The notes under the pieces were generated by a model. It was not told where the DNA came from, ran no database searches, and saw nothing but the letters and a program-made list of their open reading frames with translations. This document shows, piece after piece, positions 35,456 to 49,580 of a stretch of DNA of 64,000 bases. The stretch comes from Hibiscus mutabilis (lineage: Eukaryota > Streptophyta > Magnoliopsida > Malvales > Malvaceae). Location: the NCBI GenBank assembly GCA_019671005.1, contig CM033728.1, positions 28,719,099 to 28,783,098 on the forward strand, given 5' to 3'. The stretch's first letter is position 1; each line of letters opens with the position of its first letter. The position numbers and the translations under genes were made by a program.

Positions 35456-38400
35456 TGTAACACCCTTAACGTATACTCATAAATTGAATATACATTAAAG
35501 ATGTTACGGAGTCGTTTAAAGAAATATCGACTTATAAATTTATTTTTACAAGTATTTACAATTTTAGTTTGTAAATTCAACCCTTTCTCAGTTTTCTTGA
35601 AAACACTACCTATGTGCAGTTAGCTAGTTTTAACCCTAAATTAATTATTTTAAAACATATTTGGCAATTATTAAAAACAACATTTCAATTCAGGATGAAA
35701 ATTAGGTTCGCTATCTAGGCCCTTTCTTGACTTTAAAATCTTTACGCGATTACCGATTATTCTTAGCTTTATTCTGTTACAATGCTAATGTCTTATTTTG
35801 CTTTACACATATACGATTCATCATCAAAACTGATTATTTATCTATCATTTAGTCTAATTTAATGCATCATACTCTACTAGCAATTAAATAATTGCATGCC
35901 CACTAGAGATTATCATAAGCTAGACTCCTCTTCAAATACTCCATCTTAATCTACGTGTGAAACAAACACACGCTAAGTACGAACTTAGTGAGGCAAAACT
36001 TATAAATCAAAGTAAAGCACTTTAATTTTAATAAAAATTGCATAATAAATAAAATACTGAATATAACATAAAAGAATTTAGAATCGTATAGAATGACTTA
36101 TCGAAGTCGTTCCTCTGTCATGTAACCTGTAACAATCAACATCTCATATACATATATAAGGCAATGTCATGTCAAATCAAATATCCAGTAAATCACTTAT
36201 TTTCATTTGAATCGTATTACTTTTCACTTTCCTTTAGATCACTTGTACTAGTTACTTTTTATTCATCTCATAGCCCAATGTAATTTAATTAAGAATGCAT
36301 GGTATGCGAGTCACTATTGAGTATGCACATGTGCGGCATCAACTAATATGTTGTGCCATAATAAATCATTGTATCACTTTATCACTGAATAACTGCTATA
36401 AAGTTATACAACATCATTGTATCACTAGGTCATAGCTGTAGAACACAGCGTCACTGTTTCACTTTATAATTGTTGTACATTTGTACAACATCACTGTATC
36501 ATTATACTCCCACCTCATTGGCATGCCAATTATACCAAGAAATCTCATAATACATACAATGGGCTTTAAACATTCACTGTTATGTATCATTCACTTATTT
36601 ATAAAATATCAAAAGATATTAACATCTCACAATATCATATAAAAGTGCATTGGGCAGTTCATACCCGAAAATCATTCATAGTTCATTTCAAAAATCATTG
36701 AAAAGATATCATTTGTGAATCAACATTTCAGATAGACTCATCGCAAGTCTTTCTCATATTAAAATAAAATAGTAGAGATGCACTCACCTTGGCCACTTAT
36801 TAGCTTGCCTCACTAAGCTCTACTCGATCCTTTCCTTCATAATACCTCGACCCTTCTTTTGATCCAAATCAAACTTCATTAATCATATAAATACGAATAA
36901 CATTCGTTAGATTCAAATCTAACAATACTTTAAACATGCTATCGAATATACAAAATTTTCAAAAGTTTTCTTGTCTTCCTTGTATTGTTCAAAAACTCAT
37001 TATGGTCCTTAGTGACCAATTTGAACTTCTATTAACCCTTTTCAAGCTTACTAATCAACCTTAGATACAAAGTGTATCAATTCTCATTTTCTGGCAGTTT
37101 GCAGTACCTCCAAAGAAATATTTCTATAAAATAATCTACAACTCGGAATTTGACTCCGTTTGTTCTGAAAGAAACTAGATTCAGTAATCTTTTCAACCAT
37201 ATAAATTAATAGCCAAAATTCAACTTGTACGATTTATGGTGAATTTTCTAAGTCAATTATGATGCTGGAATTCGGAACAGACTGGTGCTCTATTTTCTGA
37301 CCTTTCGTCACTTAAAAATTCATATCTTTTGACTTGGAACTCGAAATCAGTTTCCGTTTGTTGGAAACGATACTAGAAGAACAAATCTTTACATCGGTAT
37401 AAAATTCACCTTCTAACCATTTTTGTAGAATTTATGGTGAATTTTCAAACTTACTGCCAAAATCAGTCTTCTACATAGCTTTCCATAATAAACTTCTAAT
37501 TTATACTAACTTCTTCTTATTTTTCTTCTTGTCAATTTAGTCTCATCACTTGCTTCAAGACACTAATGTATCACTTTCTTCATCAAATAAATATTCAAAA
37601 ATAATTCCCTTTAATTTTTCGTTCTTTCCGAAATAGTCACTAAAATGCAAAGATAAGGATTCAAACTTCTTAACTTTGCAAATTAGTCCTCAAATCAACA
37701 TTACTACTTGAATTCTATTATTTCAACTAAAAATCAGATTTAATCCTTATCAAAAACCTCATCAACGAATTGGTCACTTAACTTTGACAATTTATCAAAA
37801 TGGTCACTAATTCAATTCAACATCAATTTAGCATTCTAACTTCATTTTCTTGTCTCTAACATCATTAATAACATAAATACACTCCAAATTCTAAAAATTC
37901 AGATTTGGTCCTTCAACCTTTCAATTTTCCGAAATGGTCCCTACACAATTTAACTTAGGGTTTTGCTTCCAAACAACAATTCAAGCTTACTAGATCATTA
38001 TTTCAACATCACAAACCCTAAATTAAACTTGAATCCATAAACCCTAATCATCTTCATACAAACTAAAATATGTAGGGTTTAAATCCCAACTCAATAACAG
38101 GATTTTAACATCACACAGACTTGGTTTCAACTTGAATTTCATCATGAAATCAGAAAATTTCAAAACCCCAATTTAGTCCATAAACCCCAATTTCTTTCTC
38201 ATGAAAATTCTCATCAATGAAGCATGTATTTCATGAATTATTTACACCAAAAGATAGAGGTTGAAGAGTAGAACAACTTTGTAGTTGATGAGATTACCTG
38301 AAAATCGAGTTTCGGGGCTTAAATCGAACTTGGAAAATTTTTCTCCATTTTTCTTTCTTTCTCCCCCTCATATTTCGAAATTTTACGGTGAAGAACGGTC

Positions 38401-39340
38401 TTCATCTTTTATTTTTCATCCAATTTGGCCACATGTCTTGTATAAATGAATTTTAAATTCATTTAGACAGTGAAATTACTAAAATGTCGTTTTAATCCAA
38501 CGGTTGAGATTGATCTTATCATCAATCAATGGCCAAGATTAAACCTTCCATTTCCTTCTTCCAAAAATGCCCTTGTAACTTTTTAAATATTTCAAAAATG
38601 CCATTGGGGCAAAAATGACCAATTTGCCTTCCAACTAGTTTTTATTTACTAGTTTGTTTCAAACTTGTCATCCCATTACAATCCAACTAAATTAGTTCAT
38701 TTCCAACCAGCCTCTATTCCATAAATATTATTTTATGACTTTCCATAGCTTATGGAATAGCCTCTGAAATTTTGATTCGATCCGATCTCCTGATATTCGT
38801 AAAATACTTCTATTGTGATTTTACCTTTTTTCGAGCTATTGGATTTAATCCGAAAATTCTATATTTCTATATTCGGGAAATAAACTCTATTATCCTATAA
38901 AAACTTCCTTTTTCCAATGAGTTAGACTGAATTTTCTTAACTCAGTCTATTTTCCCTATACTTATCGAAAATCTTCATAGAATAAAATTCCTCTTAGAAT
39001 TCCTTTATCGATAATTCATACGAATTTTCTCTACTCTTACTTAGTCCAAAATATCGATCAAAAACACTTTGATGGGACCTTCCCGAAGGTCACCCATCCT
39101 TGCATTTCTCTAACCTGAGCACGCTTAACAATTTTATTCAATCCAAAATCAGTACCTTTTTCTACATCTTAATTCTTAAAATTGATATCAAGGTACCTAT
39201 TTTAATCCGATTTACTCTTATACTGAATAAAATTACTTCTTGGGCAAATTTACACCCCAAACTTTTCCAAAGTTTATACTTTAACCCCAAAACTTTCAAA
39301 ATTTACATTTTGGTCACTAGCCAAAATTTGGGATATTACA
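35456..39340 (-). repeat. Array LTR 4 (3.89 kb)
   Basis: Full LTR, nearly identical to LTR 3 and sharing its diagnostic deletion near 35760 and its end variant near 39250. Both units (30712-35455 and 35456-40199) measure 4744 bp. It has a private 14-bp deletion near 36943. No gene is visible. Confidence 0.92.
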
Positions 39341-40199
39341 ATTCCTCCCCTTTAAGAAAATTCGTCCTCAAATTTTCAAAAACATACGTGTTTTAAGCAA
39401 TTGCAGATATTACTCCCTCATTTTCTTCTCAAACTCTCTAGTGGCTTCTTCGACCTTGTGATTTCTTCTTAGGGCCATTACCAATGTAATTTTTCTTATT
39501 CGTTAATTATTTAACTCCATATACCAGTATTTCTACTAACACTTCTTCACTTATCAAGTCTAATTGCAGTTCTTTTTTTTCTCAAGAGTGATGACACATG
39601 AATAATCCAATCAATATCTCCAAAACATAAATACATATACCTTAAACTTTTGCTCACTTCTGAGGATAAGATCCATTAATATGCCCTTGGTACAACTCTT
39701 TCATGATTCCTTGAGGTATAATAATTCTGAAACCAAGTTTTTCCCTTTTTGACTTGCACAAACCATCTTCTCTCGAAATGGTACTTTTGTTCTTTTTTCT
39801 CTTCCTTTAGCTTTTAATTGATACTATCTTGACTAAAGATCAACCTTCTATTTATATCTTACTTCTATATTAGTCATAGGTAACCAATTGATCTTAAAAT
39901 TGGTCTTATATTCTCATATCTTCTACAAGAGTTAACTTTCATGCTTATTTCACTGTATCATATCCACTATGAGATCTTTCTTAACCTCCAAGATTCGTAG
40001 ACTAGCAAATTACATCATCGTCTTACTTTCCTTATTCTAGTCTCATTCCATAACATACTAATGAGGAGCAACATCAAGTCATACAATAAGCACATCATTA
40101 ATATGATATCCTAGAGGCATGTGTTTACTAATAAAAATCATATACAAACTTGGTTTAGCATCCAGAACCGGCTAAACCTGTAGCTCTGATACTATTAAA
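39341..40199 (-). pseudogene. Array internal region 4
   Basis: An internal region of 859 bp with polypurine tract and PBS complement at 40183-40194 (one mismatch). It holds the same chromodomain remnant and no other domain. Confidence 0.8.
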
Positions 40200-43100
40200 T
40201 GTAACACCCTTAAGGTGTACTCGTAAATTGAATATACATTAAAGATATTACGGAGTCATTTAAAGAAATATCGACTTATAAGTTTATTTTTACAAGTATT
40301 TACAATTTTAGTTTCTAAATTCTAACCCTTTCTCGGTTTTCTTAAAAACACCACTTATGTATAGTTAGCTAGTTTCAACCCTAAATTAATTATTTTAAAA
40401 CATATTTGGCAATTATTAAAAACAACATTTCAATTCAGGATGAAAACTAGGTTCGCTGTCTAGGCCCTTTCTTGACTTTAAAATCTTTACGCGATTACCG
40501 ATTATTCTTATTAGCAAAGTAATTATCCTTTCTACCTTGGCTTTATTCTGTTACAATGCTAATGTCTTATTTTGCTTTATCCATATACGATTTATCATCA
40601 AAACTGATTATTTATCTATCCTTTAGTCTAATTTAATGCATCATACTCTACTAGCAATTAAATAATTACATGCCCACTAGAGATTATCATAAGCTAGAAT
40701 ATCTTACTGATGTTTTGAATATTGAAGCTTGATCAGCATGCTCGACTCCTCTTCAAATACTCCATCTTAATCTACGTGTGAAACAAACACACGCTAAGTA
40801 CGAACTTAGTGAGGCAAAACTTATAAATCAAAGTAAAGCACTTTAATTATAATAAAAATTGCATAATAAATAAAATACTGAATATAACATATAAGAATTT
40901 AGAATCGTATAGAATGACTTATCGAAGTCGTTCCTCTGTCATGTAACCTGTAACAATCAACATCTCATATACATATGTAAGGCAATGTCATGTCAAATCA
41001 AATATCCAGTAAATCACTTATTTTCATTTGAATCGTATCACTTTTCACTTTCCTTTAGATCACTTGTACTTGTTACTTTTTATTCATTTCATAGCCCAAT
41101 GTAATGTAATTAAGAATGCATGGTATGCGAGTCACTATTGAGTATGCACATGTGCAGCATCAACTAATATGTTGTGCCATAATAAATCACTATATCACTT
41201 TATCACTAATTAACCACTGTAAACTTATACAACGTGACTGTATCACTAGGTCATAGCTGTAGAACACAGCGTCACTGTTTCACTTTATAACTATTGTACA
41301 TTTGTACAACATCACTGTATCATTATACTCCCACCTCATTGGCATGCCAATTATACAAAGAAATCTCATAATACATACAATGGGCTTTAAACATTCACTG
41401 TTATATATCATTCACTTATTTATAAAATATAAAAAGATATTAACATCTCACAATATCATATAAAAGTGCATTGGGCAGTTCATATCCGAAAATCAATCAT
41501 AGTTCATTTCAAAAACCATTGAAAAGATATCATTTGTGAATCAACATTTCAGATAGACTCATCGCAACTCTTTCTCATATTAAAATAAAATAGTAGAGAT
41601 GCACTCACCTGGGCTATTTATTAGCATCCCTCACTAAGCTCTACTCGATCCTTTCCTTCATAATACCTCGACCCTTCTTTTGATCCAAATCAAACATCAT
41701 TGATCATATAAATACGAATAACATTTGTTAGATTCAAATCTAACAATACTTTAAACATGCTATCGAATCTAGTCATTCGAATATACAAAATTTCCAACAG
41801 TTTTCCTTTCTTGCTTGTATTGTTCAAAAACTCATTATGGTCTCTAGTGACCAATTTGAACTTCTATTAACCCTTTTCAAGCTTACTAATCAACCTTAGA
41901 TACAAAGTGTATCAATTCTCATTTTTTGGCAGTTTGCAGTACCTCCAAAGAAATATTTCTATAAGATAATCTACAACTCGGAATTTGACTCCGTTTGTTC
42001 TGAAATAAACTAGATTCAGTAAGCTTTTCAACCATATAAATTAATAGCCCAAATTCAACTTCTACGATTTATGGCGAATTTTCAAAATCAATTACAATGC
42101 TGGAATTCGGAACAGACTGATGCTCTATTTTCTGACCTTTTGTCACTTAAAAATTCATATCTTTTGACTCGGAAACCGAAATCAGTTTCCGTTTGTTGGA
42201 AACGAAACTAGACGAACAAATCTTTACAGGGTATAAAATTAACTTTCTAACCATTTTTGTAGATTTTATGGTGAATTTTCAAACTTACTGCCAAAATCAG
42301 TCTTCTACATAGCTTTCCATAATAAACTTCTAATTTATACTAACTTCTTCTTATTTTTCTTCTTGTCAATTTAGTCTCATCACTTGCTTCAAACCACCAA
42401 TGTATCACTTTCTTCATCAAATAAATATTCAAAAATAATTCCCTTTAATTTTTCGTTCTTTCAAAATAGTCACTAAAATGCAAAGATAAGGATTCAAACT
42501 TCTTAACTTTGCAAATTAGTCCTCAAATCAACATTACTACTTGAATTCTATTATTTCAACTAAAAATCAGATTTAATCCTTATCAAAAACCTCATCTCCA
42601 AATTGGTCACTTAACTTTGACAATTTATCAAAATGGTCACTAATCCAATTCAACGTCAATTTAGCATTCTAACTTCATTTTCTTGTCTCTAACATCATTA
42701 ATAACATAAATACACTCCAAATTCTAAAAATTCAGATTTGGTCCTTCAACCTTTCAATTTGCCGAAATGGTCCCTACATAATTTAACTTAGGGTTTTGCC
42801 TCCAAACAACAATTCAAGCTTACTAGATCATTATTTCAACATCATAAACCCTAAATTAAACTTGAATCCATAAACCCTAAACATCTTCATACAAACTAAA
42901 ATATGTAGGGTTTAAATCCCAACTCAATAACATGATTTTAAAATCACACAGACTTGGTTTCAACTTGAATTTCATCATGAAATCATAAAATCTCAAAACC
43001 CCTAATTTAATCCATAAACCCTAATTTCTTTCTCATGAAAATTCTCATCAATCAAGCATGTATTTTTCATCCAATTTTTCTTTCTTTCTCCCCCTCATAT

Positions 43101-44073
43101 TTCGAAATTTTAAGATGAAGAATGGTCTTCATCTTTTATTTTTCATCCAATTTGGCCACATGTCTTGTATAAATGAATTTTAAATTCATTTAGATAGTGA
43201 AATTACTAAAATGCCCTTTTAATCCAACGGTTGAGATTGATCTTATCATCAATCAAGGGCCAAGATTAAATCTTCCATTTCCTTCTTCCAAAAATGCCCT
43301 TGTAACTTTTTAAATATTTCAAAAATGCCATTGGGGCAAAAATGACCAATTTGCCCTCCAACTAGTTTTTATTTACTAGCTTGTTTCAAAATTGCCATCC
43401 CATTACAATCCAACTAAATTAGTTCATTTCCAGCCAACCTCTATTCCATAAATATTATTTTATGACTTTCCATAGCTTATGGAATAGCCTATGAAATTTT
43501 GATTCGATTTGATCTCCCGATATTCGTAAAATACTTCTATTGCGATTTTACCTTTTTCGAGCTATTGGATTTAATCCGAAAATTCTATATTTCTATATTC
43601 GGGAAATAAACTCTATTATCCTATAAAAACTTCCTTTTTCCAAGGACTTAGACTGAATTTTCTTAACTCAATCTATTTTATTGATACTTATCGAAAATCT
43701 TCATAGAATAAAATTCCTCTTAGAATTCCTTTATCGATAATCCATACGGATTTTCTCTACTCTTACTGAGTCCAAAATATCGATCAGAAACACTTTGATG
43801 GGACCTTCCCGAAGGTCACCCATCCTTGTATTTCTCTGGCCTGAGCAGCTTAACAATTTTATTTGATCCAAAATCGGTACTTTTTTCTACATCTTAATTC
43901 TTAAAACTGATATCAAGGTACCTATTTTAATCTGATTTACTCTTATACTGATAAAAATTACTTGTTGGGGAAATTTACACTTTAGTCCCCAAACTTTTCC
44001 AAAGTTTATACTTTAACCCCCAAAACTTTCAAATTTTTCATTTTGGTCACTAGCCAAAATTTGGGATATTACA
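40200..44073 (-). repeat. Array LTR 5 (3.87 kb)
   Basis: Full LTR. It carries an extra segment of about 50 bp near 40698-40745 (AATATCTTACTGATG ... GCATGCTCGAC) that is shared only with LTR 6. It also has a private deletion near 43062 that removes about 100 bp, including the GAGATTACCTG segment. No gene is visible. Confidence 0.92.
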
Positions 44074-44913
44074 ATTCCTCCCCTTTAAGAAAATTCGTCC
44101 TCAAATTTTCAAAACATACGTGTTTCAGACAATTGTAGATATTACTCCCTCATTTTCTTCTCAAACTCTCAAGTGGCTTCTTCAACTTTGTGATTTATTC
44201 TTAGGGCCTTTACCAATGTAATTTTTCTTATTCCTTAATTATTTAACTCCATATACCAGTATTTCTACTAACACTTCTTCATTTATCAAGTCTAATTGCA
44301 GTTCTTTTTTTCTCAGGAGTGAGGACACGTGAATAATCCAAGCAATATCTCCAAAACATAAATACATATACCTTAAACTTTTGCTCACTTCTGACGATAA
44401 GATCCATTAATATGCCCTTGGTACAACTCTTTCACGATTCCTTGAGGTATAATAATTCTGAAACCAAGTTTTTCCCTTTTTGACTTGTCGAAGTGGTACT
44501 TTTCATCTTTTTCTCTTCCTTTAGCTTTTAACTGATACTATCTTGACTAAAGATCAACCTTCAATTTACATCTTACTTCTATGTTAGTCATAGCTAACCA
44601 ATTTATCTTAAAATTGGTCTTATATTCTCATATCTTCTACAGGAGTTAACTTTCAAGCTTATTTCACTGTATCATATCCACTATGAGTTCTTTCTTAACC
44701 TCCAAGATTCGTAGACTGATGAATTACACCATCGTCTTACTTTCCTTATTCTAGTCTCGTTCCTTATCATACTAATGAGGAGCAGCATCAAGTCATACAA
44801 TCAGCACATCAGAAATATGATATCCTAGGGGCATGTATTTACTAATAAAAATCATATACAAACTTGGTTTAGCATCTAGAACCGGCTAAACCTGTAGCTC
44901 TAATACCATTAAA
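44074..44913 (-). pseudogene. Array internal region 5
   Basis: An internal region of 840 bp with polypurine tract at the low end and PBS complement at 44897-44908 (one mismatch). It has a small private deletion near 44488 and the same chromodomain remnant. Confidence 0.8.
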
Positions 44914-47900
44914 TGTAACACGCTTAATGTATACTCGTAAATTGAATATACATTAAAGATGTTACGCAGTCGTTTAAAGAAATATCGACTTATAAATTTA
45001 TTTTTACAAGTATTTACAATTTTAGTTTGTAAATTCTAACCCTTTCTCGGTTTTCTTGAAAACACCACCTATGTGCAGTTAGCTAGTTTCAACCCTAAAT
45101 TAATTATTTTAAAACATATTTGGCAATTATTAAAAACAACATTTCAATTCAGGATGAAAACTAGGTTCGCTATCTAGGCCTTTTCTTTACTTTAAAATCT
45201 TTACACGATTACCGATTATTCTTATTAGCAAAGTAATTATCCTTTCTACCTTGGCTTTATTCTGTTACAATGCTAATGTCTTATTTTGCTTTATCCATAT
45301 ACAATTCATCATCAAAACTGATTATTTATCCATCCTTTAGTCTAATTTAATGCATCATACTCTACTAGAAATTAAATAATTACATGCCCACTAGAGATTA
45401 TCATAAGCTAGAATATCTTACTGATGTTTTGCAGATTGAAGCTTGATCAGCATGCTCGACTCCTCTTCAAATACTCCATCTTAATCTACGTGTGAAACAA
45501 ACACACGCTAAGTCCGAACTTAGTGAGGCAAAACTTATAAATCAAAGTAAAGCACTTTAATTTTAATAAAAATTGCATAATAAATAAAATACTGAATATA
45601 ACATATAAGAATTTAGAATTGTATAGAATGACTTATCGAAGTCGTTCCTCTGTCATGTAACCTGTAACAATCAACATCCATATACATATATAAGGCAATG
45701 TCATGTCAAATCAAATATCCAGTAAATCACTTATTTTCATTTGAATCATATCACTTTTCACTTTCCTTTAGATCACTTGTACTTGTTACTTTTTATTCAT
45801 TTTATAGCCCAATATAATGTAATTAAGAATGCATGGTATGCGAGTCACTATTGAGTATGCACATGTGCGGCATCAACTAATATGTTGTGCCATAATAAAT
45901 CACTGTATCACTTTATCACTGAATAATCATTGTAAACTTATACAACGTCACTGTATCACTATGTCATAGCTGTAGAACACATCGTCACTGTTTCACTTTA
46001 TAACTGTTGTACGTTTGTACAACATCACTGTATCATTATACTCCCACCTCATTGGCATGCCAATTATACCAAAAAATCTCATAATACATACAATGTGCTT
46101 TAAACATTCATTATTATGTACCATTCACTTATTTATAAAATATCAAAAGATATTAACATCTCACAATATCATATAAAAGTGCATTGGGCAATTCATACCC
46201 GAAAATCATTCATAGTTCATTTCAAAAATCATTGAAAAGATATCATTTGTGAATCAACATTTTAGATAGACTCGTCGCAAGTCTTTCTCATATTAAAATA
46301 AAATAGTAGAGATGCACTCACCTGGGCCATTTATTAGCTTACCTCACTAAGCTCTACTCGATCCTTTCCTTCATAATACCTCGACCCTTCTTTTGATCCA
46401 AATCAAACTTCATTGATCATATACATACGAATAACATTCCTTAGATTCAAATCTAACCATACTTTAAACATGCTATCGAATCTAGTCATTCGAATATACA
46501 AAATTTCCAAAAGTTTTCCTTTCTTCCTTGTATTGTTCAAAAACTCATTACGGTCCTTAGTGACCAATTTGAACTTCTATTAACCCTTTTCAAGCTTACT
46601 AATCAACCTTAGATACAAAGTGTATCAATTCTCATTTTCTGGCAGTTTGCAGTACCTCCAAAGAAATATTTCTATAAAATAATCTACAACTCGGAATTTG
46701 ACTCCGTTTGTTCTGAAAGAAACTAGATTCAGTAAGCTTTTTAACCATATAAATTAATAGCCCAAATTCAACTTGTACAATTTATGGCGAATTTTCAAAG
46801 TCAATAACAATGCTGGAATTCGGAACGGACTAGTGCTCTATTTTCTGACCTTTCGTCACTTAAAAATTCATATCTTTTGACTCGGAACTCGAAATCAGTT
46901 TCCATTTGTTGGAAACAAAACTAGACAAACAAATCTTTACATCGGTATAAAATACACCTTCTTATCATTTTCATAGAATTTATGGAGAATTTTCAAACTT
47001 ACTGCCAAAATCAGTCTTCTACATAGCTTTCCATAATAAACTTCTAATTTATACTAACTTCTTCTTATTTTTCTTCTTGTCAATTTAGTCCCATCACTTG
47101 CTTCAAACCACTATTGTATCACTTTCTTCATCAACTAAATATTCAAAAATAATTCCCTTTAATTTTTCGTTCTTTCCGAAATAGTCACTAAAAATGCAAA
47201 GATAAGGATTCAAACTTCTTAACTTTGCAAATTAATCCTCAAATCAACATTACTACTTGAATTCTATTATTTCAACTAAAAACCAGATTTAATCCTTATC
47301 AAAAACCTCATCTCCGAATTGGTCACTTAACTTTAACAATTTATCAAAATGGTCACTAATTCAATTCAACATCAATTTAGCATTCTAACTTCATTATCTT
47401 GTCTCTAACATCATTAATAACATAAATACACTCCAAATTCTAAAAATTCAGATTTGGTCCTTCAACCTTTCAATTTGCCGAAATGGTCCCTACACAATTT
47501 AACTTAGGGTTTTGCTTCCAAACAACAATTCAAGCTTACTAGATCATTATTAATACATCACAAACCCTAAATTAAACTTGAATCCATAAACGCTAATCAT
47601 CTTCATACAAAGTAAAATATGTAGGGTTTAGATCCCAACTCAATAACATGATTTTAACATCACACTAACTTGGTTTCAACTTGAATTTCATCATGAAATC
47701 ATAAAATCTCAAAACCCCCAATTTAGTCCATAAACCCTAATTTCTTTCTCATGAAAATTCTCATCAATCAAGCATGTATTTCATGAATTATTTACACCAA
47801 AAGATAGAGCTTGAAGAGTAGAACAACTATGTAGTTGATGAGATTACCTGACAATCGAGTTTCGGGGCTTGAAAAGAACTTGGAAAATTTTTCTCCATTT

Positions 47901-48828
47901 TTCTTTCTTTATCCCCCTTATATTTCGAAATTTCAAGATGAATAATGATCTTCATCTTTTATTTTTCATCCAATTTGGCCACATGTCTTGTATAAATGAA
48001 TTTTAAATTCATTTAGATAGTGAAATTACTAAAATGCCCTTTTAATCCAACGGTTGAGATTGATCTTATCATCAATCAAGGGCCAAGATTAAATCTTCCA
48101 TTTCCTTCTTCCAAAAATGCCCTTGTAACTTTTTAAATATTTCAAAAATGCCATTGGGGCAAAAATGACCAATTTGCCCTCCGACTAGTTTTTATTTACT
48201 AGCTTGTTTCAAAATTGCCATCCCATTACAATCCAACTAAATTAGTTCATTTCCAACCAGCCTCTATTCCATAAATATTATTTTATGACTTTCCATAGCT
48301 TATGGAATAACCTCTGAAATTTTGATTCGATCTGATCTCCCGATATTCGTAAAATACTTCTACTGTGATTTTACCTTTTTCCGAGCTATTGGATTTAATC
48401 CTAAAATTCTATATTTTTATATTCGGGAAATAAACTCTGTTATCCTATAAAAACTTCCTTTTTCCAAGGACTTACTTAGAATTCCTTTATCGATAATCCA
48501 TACGAATTTTCTTTACTCTTACTGAGTCCAAAATATCGATCAGAAACACTTTGATGGGACCTTCCCAAAGGTCACCAATCCTTGTATTTCTCTGGCCTAA
48601 GCACGCTTAACAATTTTATTTGATCCAAATTCGGTGACTTTTCTGCATCTTAATTCTTAAAACCGATATCAAGGTACCTATTTTAATCCGATTTACTCTT
48701 ATACTGAATAAAATTACTTTTTGGGGAAATTTACACTTTAGTCCCCAAACTTTTCCAAAGTTTATACTTTAACCTCAAAACTTTCAAAATTTACATTTTG
48801 GTCACTAGCCAAATTTTAGGATATTACA
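44914..48828 (-). repeat. Array LTR 6 (3.92 kb), right end of the array
   Basis: Full LTR running from TGTAACACGC to ATATTACA. It shares the extra segment of about 50 bp (45411-45460) with LTR 5. A private deletion of about 70 bp lies near 48472. The right flank begins CTGGTAAAATC and is unrelated sequence. The left side of the array is truncated, so no target duplication can be tested. Confidence 0.9.
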
Positions 48829-49349
48829 CTGGTAAAATCTGGGACCGAACGACCAACGTCTATCGCCGTCAGCGGTGGCATCCTAGGTCGGCGAAGAGTG
48901 ATCGACGAACAGTTGGGTTTATTTTTTAAATTTTTATTATAAATTATTTTTATATTAAATAATAATAAAAAATGCCATGTCATACCAAAATAATAATAAA
49001 ATAATTTAGAGTGACCAAAACAGGAGCAATCCGAAAGTTCAGTTATTAAATTGAAAAGTTTGAAAGTTGAGTGACCATAATTAGAGAGTGAAGAAAGTTG
49101 AGTGATGATTTTTTGTATTTTACCCTTTTAATAATTAATTGCATGCATTAAAAACCTTTTAGGAATAAAATGTATATTTGGAATATGAAAGGTGATGCCC
49201 TGATCCTATAAGTGTGTTTCCAATTTTATATTCGAAACAAAAAATTTTATTATGAAAGGAATATTTTCATTTTAAATATAAACACAACTAATAATTAATG
49301 TTTAAATTAAATTCGAATTATTATCTTAAAATGCCAAAATGCAACATGA
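48829..49349. other. AT-rich intergenic sequence, possible MITE remnant
   Basis: No gene. Positions 48831-49126 start GGTAAAAT and end ATTTTACC, and the right end (AGTTGAGTGA ... TATTTTACCC) resembles common plant Mutator-type MITE ends. The inverted match is only about 8 bp and no target duplication was found, so the identity is doubtful. Confidence 0.35.
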
Positions 49350-49580
49350 AATTAAAGGTAACGATTTCGGGCGTTTCTGGGGGTGCTAACCCTTCCCCAC
49401 ACTTAATCGACTTTCGAACCCCAAACTTTCAAAGAATATCTGGTTGTCTTTTACGGTGTCCGGTCTACCAAAAGTGACCAGTGGCGACTCCCTTTTTTTT
49501 ATAAAAAATCAAATTTAAAAGAAAAATCCTAATTTCAAAAATAAAGCGTCCAAGCTATTTTTTTAAAAATGGTTTCAACA
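49350..49580 (+). mobile_element. Ogre/Tat-like LTR 3' end and primer-site remnant
   Basis: It contains GGTGCTAACCCTTCCCCACA, TAATCGACTTTCGAACCC and then CAGTGGCGACTCCC. The combination resembles the 3' LTR end and Arg-tRNA-type PBS (TGGCGACTCC) of Ogre/Tat elements. Only this junction is recognisable, and the adjacent internal sequence is not identified. Confidence 0.5.

Larger units (their letters stand above)
23741..48828 (-). mobile_element. Tandem array of a non-autonomous chromovirus: six LTRs, five internal regions
   Basis: LTRs (plus-strand extents) are 23741-25083 (truncated), 25942-29873, 30712-34597, 35456-39340, 40200-44073 and 44914-48828. They alternate with internal regions 25084-25941, 29874-30711, 34598-35455, 39341-40199 and 44074-44913. 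Each full LTR opens TGTAACAC and closes ATATTACA. Each internal region has a polypurine tract at its low end and an initiator-Met PBS at its high end, so all copies point to the minus strand. The unit length is 4714-4770 bp. Neighbouring elements share LTRs, as expected from unequal recombination rather than separate insertion. No gag, protease, RT or integrase core is present, so mobility would need proteins from elsewhere. Confidence 0.92.

Noticed and set aside
34357..39396. Two similar open frames (34357-34728 and 39100-39396) that could look like a conserved gene pair
   Set aside because: They are equivalent positions in tandem LTR copies 3 and 4, spanning an LTR end. The other copies are frameshifted there, and there is no family motif. 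Similarity reflects recent duplication, not selection.
48831..49126. Possible MITE with GGTAAAAT and ATTTTACC ends
   Set aside because: The inverted match is only about 8 bp and no target duplication was found; kept only as a low-confidence note.
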